NCBI GenBank assembly: GCA_904501885.1
Contig: CAJGCP010000006.1
Location: 1 to 64,000 of the forward strand
DNA: 64,000 nt
Reading direction: 5' to 3'
From: an uncultured Acetatifactor sp.
GTDB taxonomy: Bacteria; Bacillota; Clostridia; Lachnospirales; Lachnospiraceae
The notes under the pieces are model-generated. The model did not search any database. It saw only the letters and a program-made list of their open reading frames with translations, and was not told the DNA's origin. Below are positions 8,138-17,100 of this stretch, piece by piece. Position 1 is the stretch's first letter; each line of letters begins with the position of its first letter. Position numbers and translations under genes: made by a program.

Positions 8138-9454
8138 ATGAATATCGTATTGTTGTCAGGTGGTTCCGGAAAAAGACTTTGGCCCCTTTCCAATGATGTC
8201 AGGTCTAAACAATTCATCAAGATCTTCAAAAACCAGGAGGGCGATTATGAGTCCATGGTCCAGAGAGTATATCGCCAGATTAAGAAGGCCGATAGCAGTG
8301 CGTCTGTAACCATTGCCACATCGAAAACGCAGGTTTCTTCCATTCACAATCAGTTGGGAGAAAATGTGGGTATTTCCATAGAGCCCTGCAGACGCGACAC
8401 CTTTCCGGCGATTGCGTTGGCGACAGCGTATCTGACGGATGTGAAGGGGATTTCTGAAGAGGAAGCGGTGGTGGTTTGCCCCGTGGACCCTTATGTGAAC
8501 GATGATTATTTTCAGGCGCTGAAGGAACTTTCTGCCCTGGCACAACAGGGGGAAGCAAATCTTGTATTGATGGGCATTGAGCCCACCTACCCAAGCGAAA
8601 AATATGGATATATCATCCCTACTTCTGCTGAGCATGTGAGCAAGGTAGAGACCTTCAAGGAAAAGCCGGATGTGAAGACGGCGCAGGATTACATTGACAG
8701 GGGAGCACTCTGGAATGGCGGGGTGTTTGCCTACAAACTAAAATATGTGCTTCAGCGGGCCCACGAGCTGATTGATTTTACAGATTATTATGACCTGTAT
8801 ACAAAATACGAGACCTTAACCAAAATCAGCTTTGACTATGCGGTGGCGGAGAAAGAAACTGACATTAGTGTCATGAGATTCGCCGGCGAGTGGAAGGATC
8901 TTGGTACATGGAATACCTTGACGGAAGCCATGGAAGAAAATGTGGTAGGCAAGGGAATTTTAAATGAGACCTGTGAGAATGTCCATGTGCTCAACGAATT
9001 GGATATGCCCATATTGTGTATGGGACTGAAAGATGTCATCGTGGCAGCCAGTGCGGAAGGTATCATCGTTTCTGACAAGGAGCAGTCCAGTTACATCAAG
9101 CCCTTTGTGGATGCCATCGACCAGCAGATTATGTTTGCAGAAAAATCCTGGGGTAGTTTCAAGGTGCTGGATGTACAGGAAGAAAGCATGACTATTGCAG
9201 TTACTTTGAATGCGGGGCACAAGATGAATTATCATTCCCACCAAAGAAGGGATGAGGTATGGACGGTGATTTCCGGTCAGGGCCGTACCATTGTGGACGG
9301 CATGGAACAGCCTGTGGCACCCGGTGATGTGATTACCATTCAGGCGGGTTGCAAACACACGATTATTGCTGATACACAGTTGCGCGTCATAGAGGTGCAG
9401 CTGGGAGAAGATATTACAGTGGAAGACAAGTGCAAGCACGAATTGGAGGAGTAG
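8138..9454 (+). CDS. manC: Mannose-1-phosphate guanylyltransferase
   Basis: A 438-residue enzyme that makes GDP-mannose from mannose 1-phosphate and GTP. The N-terminal nucleotidyltransferase has the signature GGSGKRLWPLS, the EPCRRDTFPAIALA segment, VVCPVDPYV, a sugar-binding TFKEKPD and WNGGVFAYK. The C-terminal cupin (HSHQRRDEVWTVISGQGR) is the part related to type II phosphomannose isomerase in fused ManC proteins. A separate manA follows, so isomerase activity need not come from this cupin. The gene lies tightly between the flippase and manA, which gives a local GDP-mannose supply for the glycan. Confidence 0.93.
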   Translation: MNIVLLSGGSGKRLWPLSNDVRSKQFIKIFKNQEGDYESMVQRVYRQIKKADSSASVTIATSKTQVSSIHNQLGENVGISIEPCRRDTFPAIALATAYLTDVKGISEEEAVVVCPVDPYVNDDYFQALKELSALAQQGEANLVLMGIEPTYPSEKYGYIIPTSAEHVSKVETFKEKPDVKTAQDYIDRGALWNGGVFAYKLKYVLQRAHELIDFTDYYDLYTKYETLTKISFDYAVAEKETDISVMRFAGEWKDLGTWNTLTEAMEENVVGKGILNETCENVHVLNELDMPILCMGLKDVIVAASAEGIIVSDKEQSSYIKPFVDAIDQQIMFAEKSWGSFKVLDVQEESMTIAVTLNAGHKMNYHSHQRRDEVWTVISGQGRTIVDGMEQPVAPGDVITIQAGCKHTIIADTQLRVIEVQLGEDITVEDKCKHELEE

Positions 9455-9456
9455 AA

Positions 9457-10440
9457 ATGCCGGCCAAACCATTTTTATGTAAACCGGCGGGAAAGGACTA
9501 TTTGTGGGGTGGCAACCGGCTGAACGAAGAGTTTGGCAAGGGAATTGCGTTAAGTCGCTTGGCAGAAACGTGGGAATGCTCCACACATCCGGATGGCCCC
9601 AGCACAGTGGCAGATGGTGAATTTGCCGGCTGGACACTGCGTCAGGTGTTAGAACAGCATCCGGAGTATTTGGGCACACATCCTGAAACATGTGGTGAAT
9701 TGCCCATCCTCATCAAGTTCATAGATGCCAGACAGGATTTGTCTGTGCAGGTGCATCCGGACGATGCTTATGCGGCCCTTCACGAAGATGGTGCGTCCGG
9801 CAAAACGGAGATGTGGTATGTGCTGGATGCCGAGGAAGATACTCGATTGGTTTATGGTTTTTACAATGACATAGAGGAAGAGGTCCTTCGGGCCAGCCTG
9901 GAAGATGGTACGGTAGAAAAGTATCTGCAAAAGATCCCCGTACACAGGGATGATGTCTTCTTTTTGGAGGCGGGTACTGTGCATGCCATCGGTGCAGGTG
10001 CATTGATTGCGGAAATTCAGGAAAACTCCAATCTGACCTATCGTATGTACGATTATGGACGAAGGGACAAAGACGGACAGACGCGCCCCCTGCACATCGA
10101 AAAGGCGTTGCAGGTGGCCAATCGAAAGAGTTCTGCTACCCCCAGGCAGCCCATGCGTCTGTTGCGGTACGAAAAGGGATGTGCAAAAGAGTTTTTGTGC
10201 CGATGCAAATATTTCCAGGTGGAGAGAATGCTGGTGCATACCTTCGGGACGGATGAGGGCGTGCGTTATCAGGCGGGCAGTAATTCTTTTCAGGTGCTGT
10301 TGTGCTTGGAGGGCAGTGCCCGGTTAAGCGGCGAGGAATGCCATATTTCAATGAAAAAGGGTGATTGCGTTTTTGTTCCGGCAGACTCCATTCCATTGGA
10401 AATTCACGGGAAAGCACAGTTTTTGAGCATCAGTTGCTGA
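9457..10440 (+). CDS. manA: Mannose-6-phosphate isomerase, class I
   Basis: A 327-residue isomerase interconverting fructose 6-phosphate and mannose 6-phosphate. Hallmarks are LWGGNRL, ETWECSTHPDGPS, the zinc-binding QVHPDD motif and GTVHAIG. The ATG at 9457 was chosen because GGAGGA lies just upstream; an in-frame ATG at 9430 falls inside manC. The gene begins 2 nt after the manC stop, so the two are surely co-transcribed. The C-terminal cupin half is complete. Together with ManC and a phosphomannomutase activity (possibly the enzyme at 60993) it gives GDP-mannose from central metabolism. Confidence 0.93.
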   Translation: MPAKPFLCKPAGKDYLWGGNRLNEEFGKGIALSRLAETWECSTHPDGPSTVADGEFAGWTLRQVLEQHPEYLGTHPETCGELPILIKFIDARQDLSVQVHPDDAYAALHEDGASGKTEMWYVLDAEEDTRLVYGFYNDIEEEVLRASLEDGTVEKYLQKIPVHRDDVFFLEAGTVHAIGAGALIAEIQENSNLTYRMYDYGRRDKDGQTRPLHIEKALQVANRKSSATPRQPMRLLRYEKGCAKEFLCRCKYFQVERMLVHTFGTDEGVRYQAGSNSFQVLLCLEGSARLSGEECHISMKKGDCVFVPADSIPLEIHGKAQFLSISC

Positions 10441-10441
10441 T

Positions 10442-10470
10442 TTGTCTGTGTCAGAAATTTATGGTAAAAT
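10442..10470 (+). promoter_or_regulatory. Promoter upstream of the PseC-like gene
   Basis: TTGTCT (10442-10447), a 17-bp spacer ending in ATGG, and TAAAAT (10465-10470) make a vegetative promoter with an extended -10. It lies in the 100-bp gap after manA, so a new transcript can start here. Confidence 0.65.
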
Positions 10471-10542
10471 AGATTCGTTTAGAAATAAAAATCCGTCCGG
10501 TGGCGTAGCCCCGGGCAAGAAATAAAATCAGGGAGGTATCCC

Positions 10543-11736
10543 ATGGAAAAATTAGCAGTTTTTGGCGGTAATCCCGTCAGCGAATACAAAATATCCTACG
10601 GCCGTCAGTGCATCGAGGAGGACGACATTGCGGCTGTGGTAGAGACTTTGAAAAGTGACTATCTCACCTGCGGACCTAAAATAGCGGAGGCGGAAAAGAA
10701 ACTGTGTGAAATTACAGGTGCAAAATATGCGGTGGTGGTGTCCAACGGAACGGCAGCATTGCACATTGCAGCTATGGCAGCAGGATTTCAGGAGGGAGAC
10801 GAGGTAATCGTCAGCTCCATCACCTTTGCGGCTTCTGCCAACTGTGTGCTATATGTGGGTGCAAAACCGGTATTTGCAGATATTAAGTCGGATACTTACA
10901 ATATAGATCCCGATGGGGTGCGTCGTTTGATTACACCGAAAACCAAGGGAATCATTGCAGTAGATTTCACCGGACAAGCGGTAGAGCATAAGGAATTACT
11001 GGAGATCTGTCGGGAACACAATCTGGTGTACATCGAAGATGCAGCCCATGCCATCGGCACCAAGTATGAGGGCAAGGGCGTAGGAAGTATTGCAGATATG
11101 ACTTGCTTCAGTTTCCATCCGGTAAAAACGGTTACCTGTGGAGAGGGTGGCGCAGTGACCACAAATGATGAGGCAATCTATCGCAAACTGTTACAGTACA
11201 GAGCTCATGGCATTACCCGCGTGGCGGAAGAGATGACCAATCCCAGTGATGCAAAATGGTACTATGAGCAGGTAGACCTGGGCTATAATTATCGTTTGAC
11301 AGACATCCAGGCGGCGATGCTGATGACCCAGTTGGATAAACTGGATAAATTTTCAGCCCGCAGAAGTGCCATCGTGAAAAAATATAATGAAGCTTTTGCT
11401 GAAATGCCTGAGATAATTGTGCAGAGAGAGATTTCTGAATCGGATACCACCAGACATCTGTACATTCTCAGATTGAATTTAGAACGATTGACCTGTGACA
11501 GGAGAGCATTTTTTGATGCCCTTTGGGCAGAGAATATTTGTCCCCAGGTGCATTACATTCCGGTGTATTGGCACTCTCATTATGAGAGATTAGGCTACGA
11601 AAAGGGACTTTGCCCCAATGCGGAAAGTTTATACAAGTCTATGTTGAGTCTGCCTTTGTACTATACCTTGTCGGATGAGGAAGTGAATATGGTAATCGCC
11701 GCTGTGAAAAAGGTACTGGCACATTATCGTAAATAG
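10543..11736 (+). CDS. pseC: PseC-like UDP-4-amino sugar transaminase (DegT/DnrJ/EryC1 family)
   Basis: A 397-residue PLP-dependent aminotransferase. PseC transfers an amino group to UDP-4-keto-6-deoxy-L-AltNAc in pseudaminic acid synthesis. Visible features are ISYGRQCIEEDDIAAVVE at the N-terminus, SNGTAALHIAAMA, the aspartate segment YIEDAAHAIGTKY, the lysine loop SFHPVKTVTCGEGGA and the C-terminal QVHYIPVYWH. The overall pattern is closer to PseC than to WecE or ArnB, but other 4-amino sugars are possible. Supporting context is a PseH-like acetyltransferase (15610) and a PseG-like hydrolase (25260) in the same locus. PseB, which would make its substrate, is not seen in the window. Confidence 0.82.
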   Translation: MEKLAVFGGNPVSEYKISYGRQCIEEDDIAAVVETLKSDYLTCGPKIAEAEKKLCEITGAKYAVVVSNGTAALHIAAMAAGFQEGDEVIVSSITFAASANCVLYVGAKPVFADIKSDTYNIDPDGVRRLITPKTKGIIAVDFTGQAVEHKELLEICREHNLVYIEDAAHAIGTKYEGKGVGSIADMTCFSFHPVKTVTCGEGGAVTTNDEAIYRKLLQYRAHGITRVAEEMTNPSDAKWYYEQVDLGYNYRLTDIQAAMLMTQLDKLDKFSARRSAIVKKYNEAFAEMPEIIVQREISESDTTRHLYILRLNLERLTCDRRAFFDALWAENICPQVHYIPVYWHSHYERLGYEKGLCPNAESLYKSMLSLPLYYTLSDEEVNMVIAAVKKVLAHYRK

Positions 11737-11748
11737 GAGCGAAATTTT

Positions 11749-12963
11749 ATGAGGGAGAATAAAAAAGCAAAAATTACAGACAGTTTGATTTTTACCGGTC
11801 TGCTTTTGGCGGTATCGGCTGTTATGTTGTTGCTTTTTTATAGGCAGTGCACCGGCAGTGAGGCTTTGTATCACTCTGATATGAAGGCCTATATTCTGGA
11901 AATGCAGGGATTGGACAGCGGATACAGTTTCCCTTATCCTGTGTTGTTCAAATTGTCGGCTCTGTTCCATTTGGCGGTTTCCCCTGAGCTGTCTGTGGCA
12001 TTGGCAACCATGGTGTTAAATGCACTTTCTATGGTTTTTACGAAATTGATTTTTAATAGAATGACCCAACCGAAAAATTTGATTGCAGGTATTGCTGTCA
12101 GCGTGGCTACGATTGCGATGTTTTATCTATCCATGCTGTTTCCCCCTGCGGGTCTCTATTTACCGGGGATTAAATTCCGCTATCTGGGCGTGTTTACCCC
12201 GAACCCGTTCCATAACGCCACCTATTTGGCGGCCCGTCCCTTTGCAATCCTGGCCTTTGCCTGGTTCGTGAAATTACTGGGCCGATATGAGGAGGGCTGG
12301 AGCCGGGAAACGGCCAGAGACTATGTGGGCTTTGGATTGACTTTGTTGGTAGCCACTATGACAAAGCCAAGTTTTACCTTGGTGATGGTGAGTGCGGCGG
12401 CGGTGATTATGGCGTACCGCCTGATAGCAAATAAGTTTAAGACCATCGTGCCTACTCTGCAGTTGGGGCTTGCGTTTGTGCCTACGCTGGTTGATTTGCT
12501 CTACCAGTACCGGGGCGTGTTTGTGCCGAAAGAAGGCGCGGAAGGTGGCGTGGGATTTTGTCTTGGAGAAGTCTGGGCCCAGTACTCCGGCAATGTGCTT
12601 TTGTCGGTGGCACTGGCTGTGGGTTTCCCGCTTTTGGTGCTGATTTTAAACACAAAGGATTGTAAAAAGAATTCTTTGCTTCGTTTTTCCTGGCAGTTCT
12701 ATTTGGTGGCCTTTTTGGAAGCATTTTTCCTGTATGAAAAAGGATTCCGCAAGTTTGACTTTAATTTTTCCTGGGGATATATGTACGGTATCTTCTTTGT
12801 ACATTTCGCGGCGTTGGCGGTATTGTTGAAGAAGACATTGATAAAACCTGAAGATAAAAAGCAAGTGATCTTGTTGTGCCTGCAGTGGTTGGCTTTTGCA
12901 GCACATCTTGTTTGTGGTTTACTCTACTTTAAGAGTATTTTTATGGGGGCTATGTATTATTAG
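11749..12963 (+). CDS. Polytopic membrane protein, probable GT-C-type glycosyltransferase
   Basis: A 404-residue membrane protein with about ten hydrophobic segments. The first extracytoplasmic loop carries a conserved-looking acidic stretch (LYHSDMKAYILEMQG), and a later loop contains NPFHNATYLAARPF. This layout, with acidic residues in the first loop, is typical of GT-C enzymes that use polyprenyl-phosphate sugars. No family motif proves it. The gene starts 12 nt after the PseC-like gene and 26 nt before the Wzy-like gene, so it is part of the same transcript. It could also be a polymerase accessory or transporter. Confidence 0.55.
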   Translation: MRENKKAKITDSLIFTGLLLAVSAVMLLLFYRQCTGSEALYHSDMKAYILEMQGLDSGYSFPYPVLFKLSALFHLAVSPELSVALATMVLNALSMVFTKLIFNRMTQPKNLIAGIAVSVATIAMFYLSMLFPPAGLYLPGIKFRYLGVFTPNPFHNATYLAARPFAILAFAWFVKLLGRYEEGWSRETARDYVGFGLTLLVATMTKPSFTLVMVSAAAVIMAYRLIANKFKTIVPTLQLGLAFVPTLVDLLYQYRGVFVPKEGAEGGVGFCLGEVWAQYSGNVLLSVALAVGFPLLVLILNTKDCKKNSLLRFSWQFYLVAFLEAFFLYEKGFRKFDFNFSWGYMYGIFFVHFAALAVLLKKTLIKPEDKKQVILLCLQWLAFAAHLVCGLLYFKSIFMGAMYY

Positions 12964-12989
12964 ACGAAAGCCATCGACGGAGGATAGTA

Positions 12990-14594
12990 ATGAAAGATTG
13001 GAAACGCATTTTCTATCTCATATGTTTTGCCGGCGTGATGGTCATTGACTGGACCCGAGGTGGTTTTACTTGGGAATGTTGGGCGGCCAGCACCAATCTG
13101 GTGGCAGTTCTTCTGGCTGCGCTGGTGGCGGTGAACCTTTCCTGGAAGCAGGAGAGGCTGTTGCCCTATTTGGCGTGGACCGGTTTGTGGCTGGTGGGAA
13201 CTGTGGCTGGTTACTACGTTTGGAAAAACAATCCCGGCACGGTGTTTCTCGGACAATTCTTCACTGCGGCAGCAGGCATCCTATGTATGGGAGTGATTGC
13301 CCTGCGCCTGGTGCGTCAGTGGTTGACGCAAAAGAAAAACTGTAAAGGTATCCATGTGCCAGCGGCGTTGATGGCAGTGATGTCGGTGCTGATGGTACTT
13401 TCTCCCTTGGGAGAGATTTGGCCTTTTTATTTCTTGGTAGCCTTTGGGCTGTTTTATCTGGCTCCTATCGGTGAAGAAGAAAAGAAAAAAATGCTGCTTG
13501 GTGTTTCGGAAGGCACTGTTTTAGGTTTCTTTATCATTCAAATTTGGGCATTTGGATTCCGCCCTTATGATGTGGTGCGTTATAGTGGAGCCTACAACAA
13601 TTGTAATATCAATGCTCTGTGTTACGTGGTGACTTACATTTGTGTGCTATATCGGTTGCATCTTCTGTGGCAGGAAGCAGACAAGATGGGGCATAGCGAG
13701 GATTCCGTCAGTGCGACTAAGAAAAGAAGATGGCTTATTATATTCCATTTTGGCTTGGCAGCAGCGTTGGTAGGGTTTGTGCTGTTGACCATGACCAGAA
13801 CAGCATTGTTAGCAATTATTGGTCTCACTTTGGTATTTGCAATCTTGGAATTGTTGATATATCGCAAAGTGATATTCCGACAAATGTTCTGTTATGTGGT
13901 TGGATATCTTCTTTGTGTGGTGCTTTTGTTTCCCTGCGTGTATGCGTCCGTGAGATATCTGCCGACTATCCTGCATCATCCCGTATGGTGGGGAGGAGAA
14001 TACTCCGTAGATAAAGTGCATTCCTTCGACCCTTGGAACTCGGACAAATATGTATCCTTTGACGAGGTGATGGACATTTTATTGCGCCGTGTAGGATTGG
14101 GGGAAGATGCAGAGCTAGAAGATGATGCCTTGCAGGAGATGGAAAATTCTGATATGACAACCATCCTTTATACGGAAGAAGACGGTGAACTGTTGACCGG
14201 AGAAGCGGCGAAAAGTTCCATGCGGGTGCGCCTGGCAATCTACAAGAAGTATTTGCAAAACTTAAACTTCACAGGTCATGAGTTGGAGGAAGGGTATATG
14301 CCTATTACACCTACCTATCATGCATGGCACGCACAGAATGTGTTGATTCAAGTGCTGTTTTACTATGGCCTTCCGGCCGGTATCCTTTTTGCAGTGCTGA
14401 TGGTAATGGCGGGATGTAGGGCAGTGAAGTCCGCGTTTCATAATCGGGAGGGTGGTATGCTTCTGCTACTGGTCTGGCTATTGTTTATGGGCTATGGCAT
14501 GATGGAATGTGTATGGTATCCCGGACAGAGTATCCTGTTTTATGTTTATCTGGTGTTCAGTATGAGACACAAAAAGGTAGAAGATGGAAATTAA
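12990..14594 (+). CDS. O-antigen polymerase/ligase-like membrane protein (Wzy_C type)
   Basis: A 534-residue polytopic protein with about eleven helices. Features shared with Wzy and O-antigen ligase proteins are the TMTRTALLAIIGL helix and, after a large extracytoplasmic loop (about residues 320-430), the segment HAWHAQNVLIQVLFYYGLPAG. The histidine-rich HxxN...YG pattern in that position is the family's best mark. The start is supported by CGGAGG upstream. It is likely to polymerise repeat units flipped by the Wzx-like protein, or to ligate the glycan to a carrier. The choice between polymerase and ligase cannot be made from sequence alone. Confidence 0.72.
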   Translation: MKDWKRIFYLICFAGVMVIDWTRGGFTWECWAASTNLVAVLLAALVAVNLSWKQERLLPYLAWTGLWLVGTVAGYYVWKNNPGTVFLGQFFTAAAGILCMGVIALRLVRQWLTQKKNCKGIHVPAALMAVMSVLMVLSPLGEIWPFYFLVAFGLFYLAPIGEEEKKKMLLGVSEGTVLGFFIIQIWAFGFRPYDVVRYSGAYNNCNINALCYVVTYICVLYRLHLLWQEADKMGHSEDSVSATKKRRWLIIFHFGLAAALVGFVLLTMTRTALLAIIGLTLVFAILELLIYRKVIFRQMFCYVVGYLLCVVLLFPCVYASVRYLPTILHHPVWWGGEYSVDKVHSFDPWNSDKYVSFDEVMDILLRRVGLGEDAELEDDALQEMENSDMTTILYTEEDGELLTGEAAKSSMRVRLAIYKKYLQNLNFTGHELEEGYMPITPTYHAWHAQNVLIQVLFYYGLPAGILFAVLMVMAGCRAVKSAFHNREGGMLLLLVWLLFMGYGMMECVWYPGQSILFYVYLVFSMRHKKVEDGN

Positions 14595-14597
14595 TTG

Positions 14598-14606
14598 TGG
14601 TATAAT
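14598..14606 (+). promoter_or_regulatory. Extended -10 promoter upstream of the GT2 gene
   Basis: TGG immediately followed by consensus TATAAT (14601-14606) gives an extended -10; no clear -35 is seen. A 6-bp hairpin (TTTGTC/GACAAA, 14623-14638) lies in the predicted leader. Confidence 0.55.
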
Positions 14607-14671
14607 ATTTTAAATATGCATATTTGTCGGCAGACAAAAAGAAATGGTATGAAATCAGAGAGGAAAATACA

Positions 14672-15595
14672 ATGGATAAGATAGCTGTTTTGATTCCCTG
14701 TTACAATGAGGCGCAGACCATCGGGAAGGTGGTAGGAGATGTGCAGAAGTATTTGCCGGAAGCGGTTGTATATGTATACGATAACAACTCCAAGGATGAT
14801 ACTGTGGAGATTGCTAAGGCGGCAGGGGCAGTGGTCCGTTATGAATATAAGCAGGGCAAGGGAAATGTCATCCGCAGAATGTTCCGTGAAATTGATGCAG
14901 AGTGTTATCTGATGATTGATGGTGACGACACCTATCCTTTGGACTGCGCTCGTGAGTTGGTGGACAAAGTGCTACATCGCAATGCTGATATGGTGGTGGG
15001 CGACAGATTGTCTTCCACATATTTTACGGAGAATAAGAGACCCTTTCACAATTTCGGTAATAGTTTGATGAGAGCAGGTATCAACTGGTTGTTCAAATCC
15101 GACATCAAGGATATCATGACCGGATACCGTGCATTCAGTTATGAATTTGTAAAGACCTTCCCTGTGTTTTCCAAGGGATTTGAGATAGAGACCGAGATGA
15201 CCATCCATGCGGTAAACTATAACATGCAGGTGGAAAATGTGGTGGTGGAATACCGTGACAGACCGGAGGGAAGTGAGTCTAAGCTGAACACATACAGTGA
15301 TGGTATGAAGGTCATCCGCAAAATGTTGCAGCTTTATAAAAACTACAAGCCCATGCAGTTCTTTGGGCTGATTAGTTTGGCGTTGGTGCTGTTGGCTGCC
15401 ATTTTTGTGACACCGGTATTTGTGGAGTATTTCAAAACCGGTTTGGTGCCCCGGGTTCCTACTTTGATTGTGTGTGGATTTATGGTATTGGCTTCCATTC
15501 AGTCCTTCTTCTCCGGTATGATTTTGGCTATTATTGCAGCCAAGGACCGCAAGGATTTTGAGTACAGATTAAACTGCGTACAGCGTAAAAAATAA
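14672..15595 (+). CDS. DPM1-like family 2 glycosyltransferase with two C-terminal helices
   Basis: A 307-residue enzyme. The GT-A domain starts with IAVLIPCYNEAQTIGKVV and has the metal-binding DGDDTYP motif near residue 84. The segment IMTGYRAFSYEFVKTFPVFSKGFEIETEM is typical of polyprenyl-phosphate sugar synthases. Two hydrophobic helices at the C-terminus (from about residue 232) anchor it to the membrane. The ATG at 14672 was preferred over an upstream in-frame ATG at 14624 because AGAGAGGAAA precedes it. It probably loads a sugar from a nucleotide donor on to a polyprenyl phosphate, for use by one of the GT-C proteins nearby. Confidence 0.82.
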   Translation: MDKIAVLIPCYNEAQTIGKVVGDVQKYLPEAVVYVYDNNSKDDTVEIAKAAGAVVRYEYKQGKGNVIRRMFREIDAECYLMIDGDDTYPLDCARELVDKVLHRNADMVVGDRLSSTYFTENKRPFHNFGNSLMRAGINWLFKSDIKDIMTGYRAFSYEFVKTFPVFSKGFEIETEMTIHAVNYNMQVENVVVEYRDRPEGSESKLNTYSDGMKVIRKMLQLYKNYKPMQFFGLISLALVLLAAIFVTPVFVEYFKTGLVPRVPTLIVCGFMVLASIQSFFSGMILAIIAAKDRKDFEYRLNCVQRKK

Positions 15596-15609
15596 AAGGA
15601 GTTTTCGGT

Positions 15610-16155
15610 ATGAACAGCTATCAGGATACAGCTGTTGGTATCTACCTGCGCCCTATGACTGTGGAAGACACGGACAGAATCGTGGCATGGCGCAATGAGA
15701 TATCAGTAAGGAAAAACTTCATATATCAGGAACTGTTTACCGCAGAAGGGCATCTTCGCTGGATTCGTGATATGGTGGAACCCGGCAAGGTGGTACAGTT
15801 CATTATCTGTGATATGACTACGGATCAGCCTTTAGGGTCGGTGTATGTGAGAGATATCGATAGAACGCATCACAAGGGAGAATATGGAATATTCTTGGGT
15901 GAGGACGGTGCCAGAGGTCGAGGCGTAGGTACTGCAGCTGCGAAATTAATGTTGCAGTTCTGTTTTGAGGAATTGAATCTGCATCGAGTATATCTGCGTG
16001 TGTTTGCAGAAAATATAGCAGCAATTCGTAGCTATGAGAAGGCGGGCTTTGTCAAAGAAGCAGTGTTGAAGGACGATGTGTGCATCGACGGAGTGTTCCG
16101 AGACATCGTTTGGATGGCTAAGGTGAATGTGGAGGAATCACATGAAAAAGATTAG
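15610..16155 (+). CDS. PseH/RimJ-like GNAT N-acetyltransferase
   Basis: A 181-residue acetyltransferase. The N-terminal part LRPMTVEDTDRIVAWRNEISVRKNFIY and HLRWIRDM resemble PseH and the RimJ/SpeG group. The acetyl-CoA loop is GARGRGVGTAAAKLML. PseH acetylates the 4-amino group made by PseC, so this is the natural candidate for that step given the PseC- and PseG-like neighbours. A protein N-acetyltransferase role cannot be ruled out. The 3' end overlaps the next GT2 gene by 14 nt, suggesting translational coupling. Confidence 0.7.
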   Translation: MNSYQDTAVGIYLRPMTVEDTDRIVAWRNEISVRKNFIYQELFTAEGHLRWIRDMVEPGKVVQFIICDMTTDQPLGSVYVRDIDRTHHKGEYGIFLGEDGARGRGVGTAAAKLMLQFCFEELNLHRVYLRVFAENIAAIRSYEKAGFVKEAVLKDDVCIDGVFRDIVWMAKVNVEESHEKD

Positions 16156-17077
16156 TTTTGTAATTCCCTGTTATCGTTCAGAGAAAACTTTATCGGCTGT
16201 GGTAAAGGAAATTCAGGATAAATTGAATACAATGCCGGAGTTTACCTTTGATATATTTCTGGTAAATGACTGTTCTCCTGACAATACATTGGAAGTGATT
16301 CGGGGACTATGCGAACAGTATGACAATATCAAGGGCATCAGTTTTTCTAAAAATTTCGGACAGCATGCGGCGTTGATGGCTGGACTTCGTCATTCGGACG
16401 GGGATTACGTGGTTTGTTTGGATGATGACGGCCAGACACCTGCAGATGAAGTGGATAAGCTGATTGCCAAATTGGAGGAAGGCTTTGATGCAGTGTATGC
16501 AAAATATGATCACAAGCAGCATTCTTCCTTCCGTAATCTGGGCAGCAAGGTAAATGAACTGATGCTTCGCGTGATGTTGGATAAACCTGCAGATTTGTAT
16601 GTGTCCAGTTATTTTGCAGTGAAGCGATTTGTGGTAGACGATATGATTTGCTACGCAAATTCTTATCCTTATGTGATTGGGCTGGTGCTTCGTACCACCA
16701 AGAATATCGCCAATGTGATGGTAAATCATAGAGAGCGAGAAGAGGGAAGCAGCGGCTATACCCTGCGTAAACTGATGAGTCTTTGGTTCAACGGATTCAC
16801 TGCATTTTCTGTAAAACCCCTCCGTATTGCCACTATGGTAGGTGGATTTAGTGCGTTTTTGGGTTTTGCCTATGGACTTTATACGATTATCAAACGTTTT
16901 GTGAATCCCAATGTTCCCATGGGATTTAGTGCAATGATGTCAGCCATCGTATTTTTTGGCGGCATGATGATGTTGCTTTTGGGATTGATTGGCGAGTACA
17001 TCGGCAGAATCTATATCAGTCTGAATAATTCTCCCCAGTATGTGATTCGTGAGAAGATGAATCTGGGTGATAAGTAG
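16142..17077 (+). CDS. GtrB/ArnC-like polyprenyl-phosphate glycosyltransferase
   Basis: A 311-residue family 2 enzyme. It has ISFVIPCYRSEKTLSAVV, the first DxD-like site NDCSPDN, FSKNFGQHAALMAGL, the catalytic-type CLDDDGQTP and two C-terminal transmembrane helices (about residues 225-285). The phrase SKNFGQHAA is diagnostic of the GtrB/ArnC/DPM branch, which makes undecaprenyl-phosphate sugars. The ATG at 16142 follows GGAGGA inside the end of the acetyltransferase gene. The coupling to a PseH-like gene hints that the loaded sugar may be an acetamido sugar, but this is inference. Confidence 0.85.
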   Translation: MKKISFVIPCYRSEKTLSAVVKEIQDKLNTMPEFTFDIFLVNDCSPDNTLEVIRGLCEQYDNIKGISFSKNFGQHAALMAGLRHSDGDYVVCLDDDGQTPADEVDKLIAKLEEGFDAVYAKYDHKQHSSFRNLGSKVNELMLRVMLDKPADLYVSSYFAVKRFVVDDMICYANSYPYVIGLVLRTTKNIANVMVNHREREEGSSGYTLRKLMSLWFNGFTAFSVKPLRIATMVGGFSAFLGFAYGLYTIIKRFVNPNVPMGFSAMMSAIVFFGGMMMLLLGLIGEYIGRIYISLNNSPQYVIREKMNLGDK

Positions 17078-17100
17078 ACAGTAACGAGAGGACTTGTAGC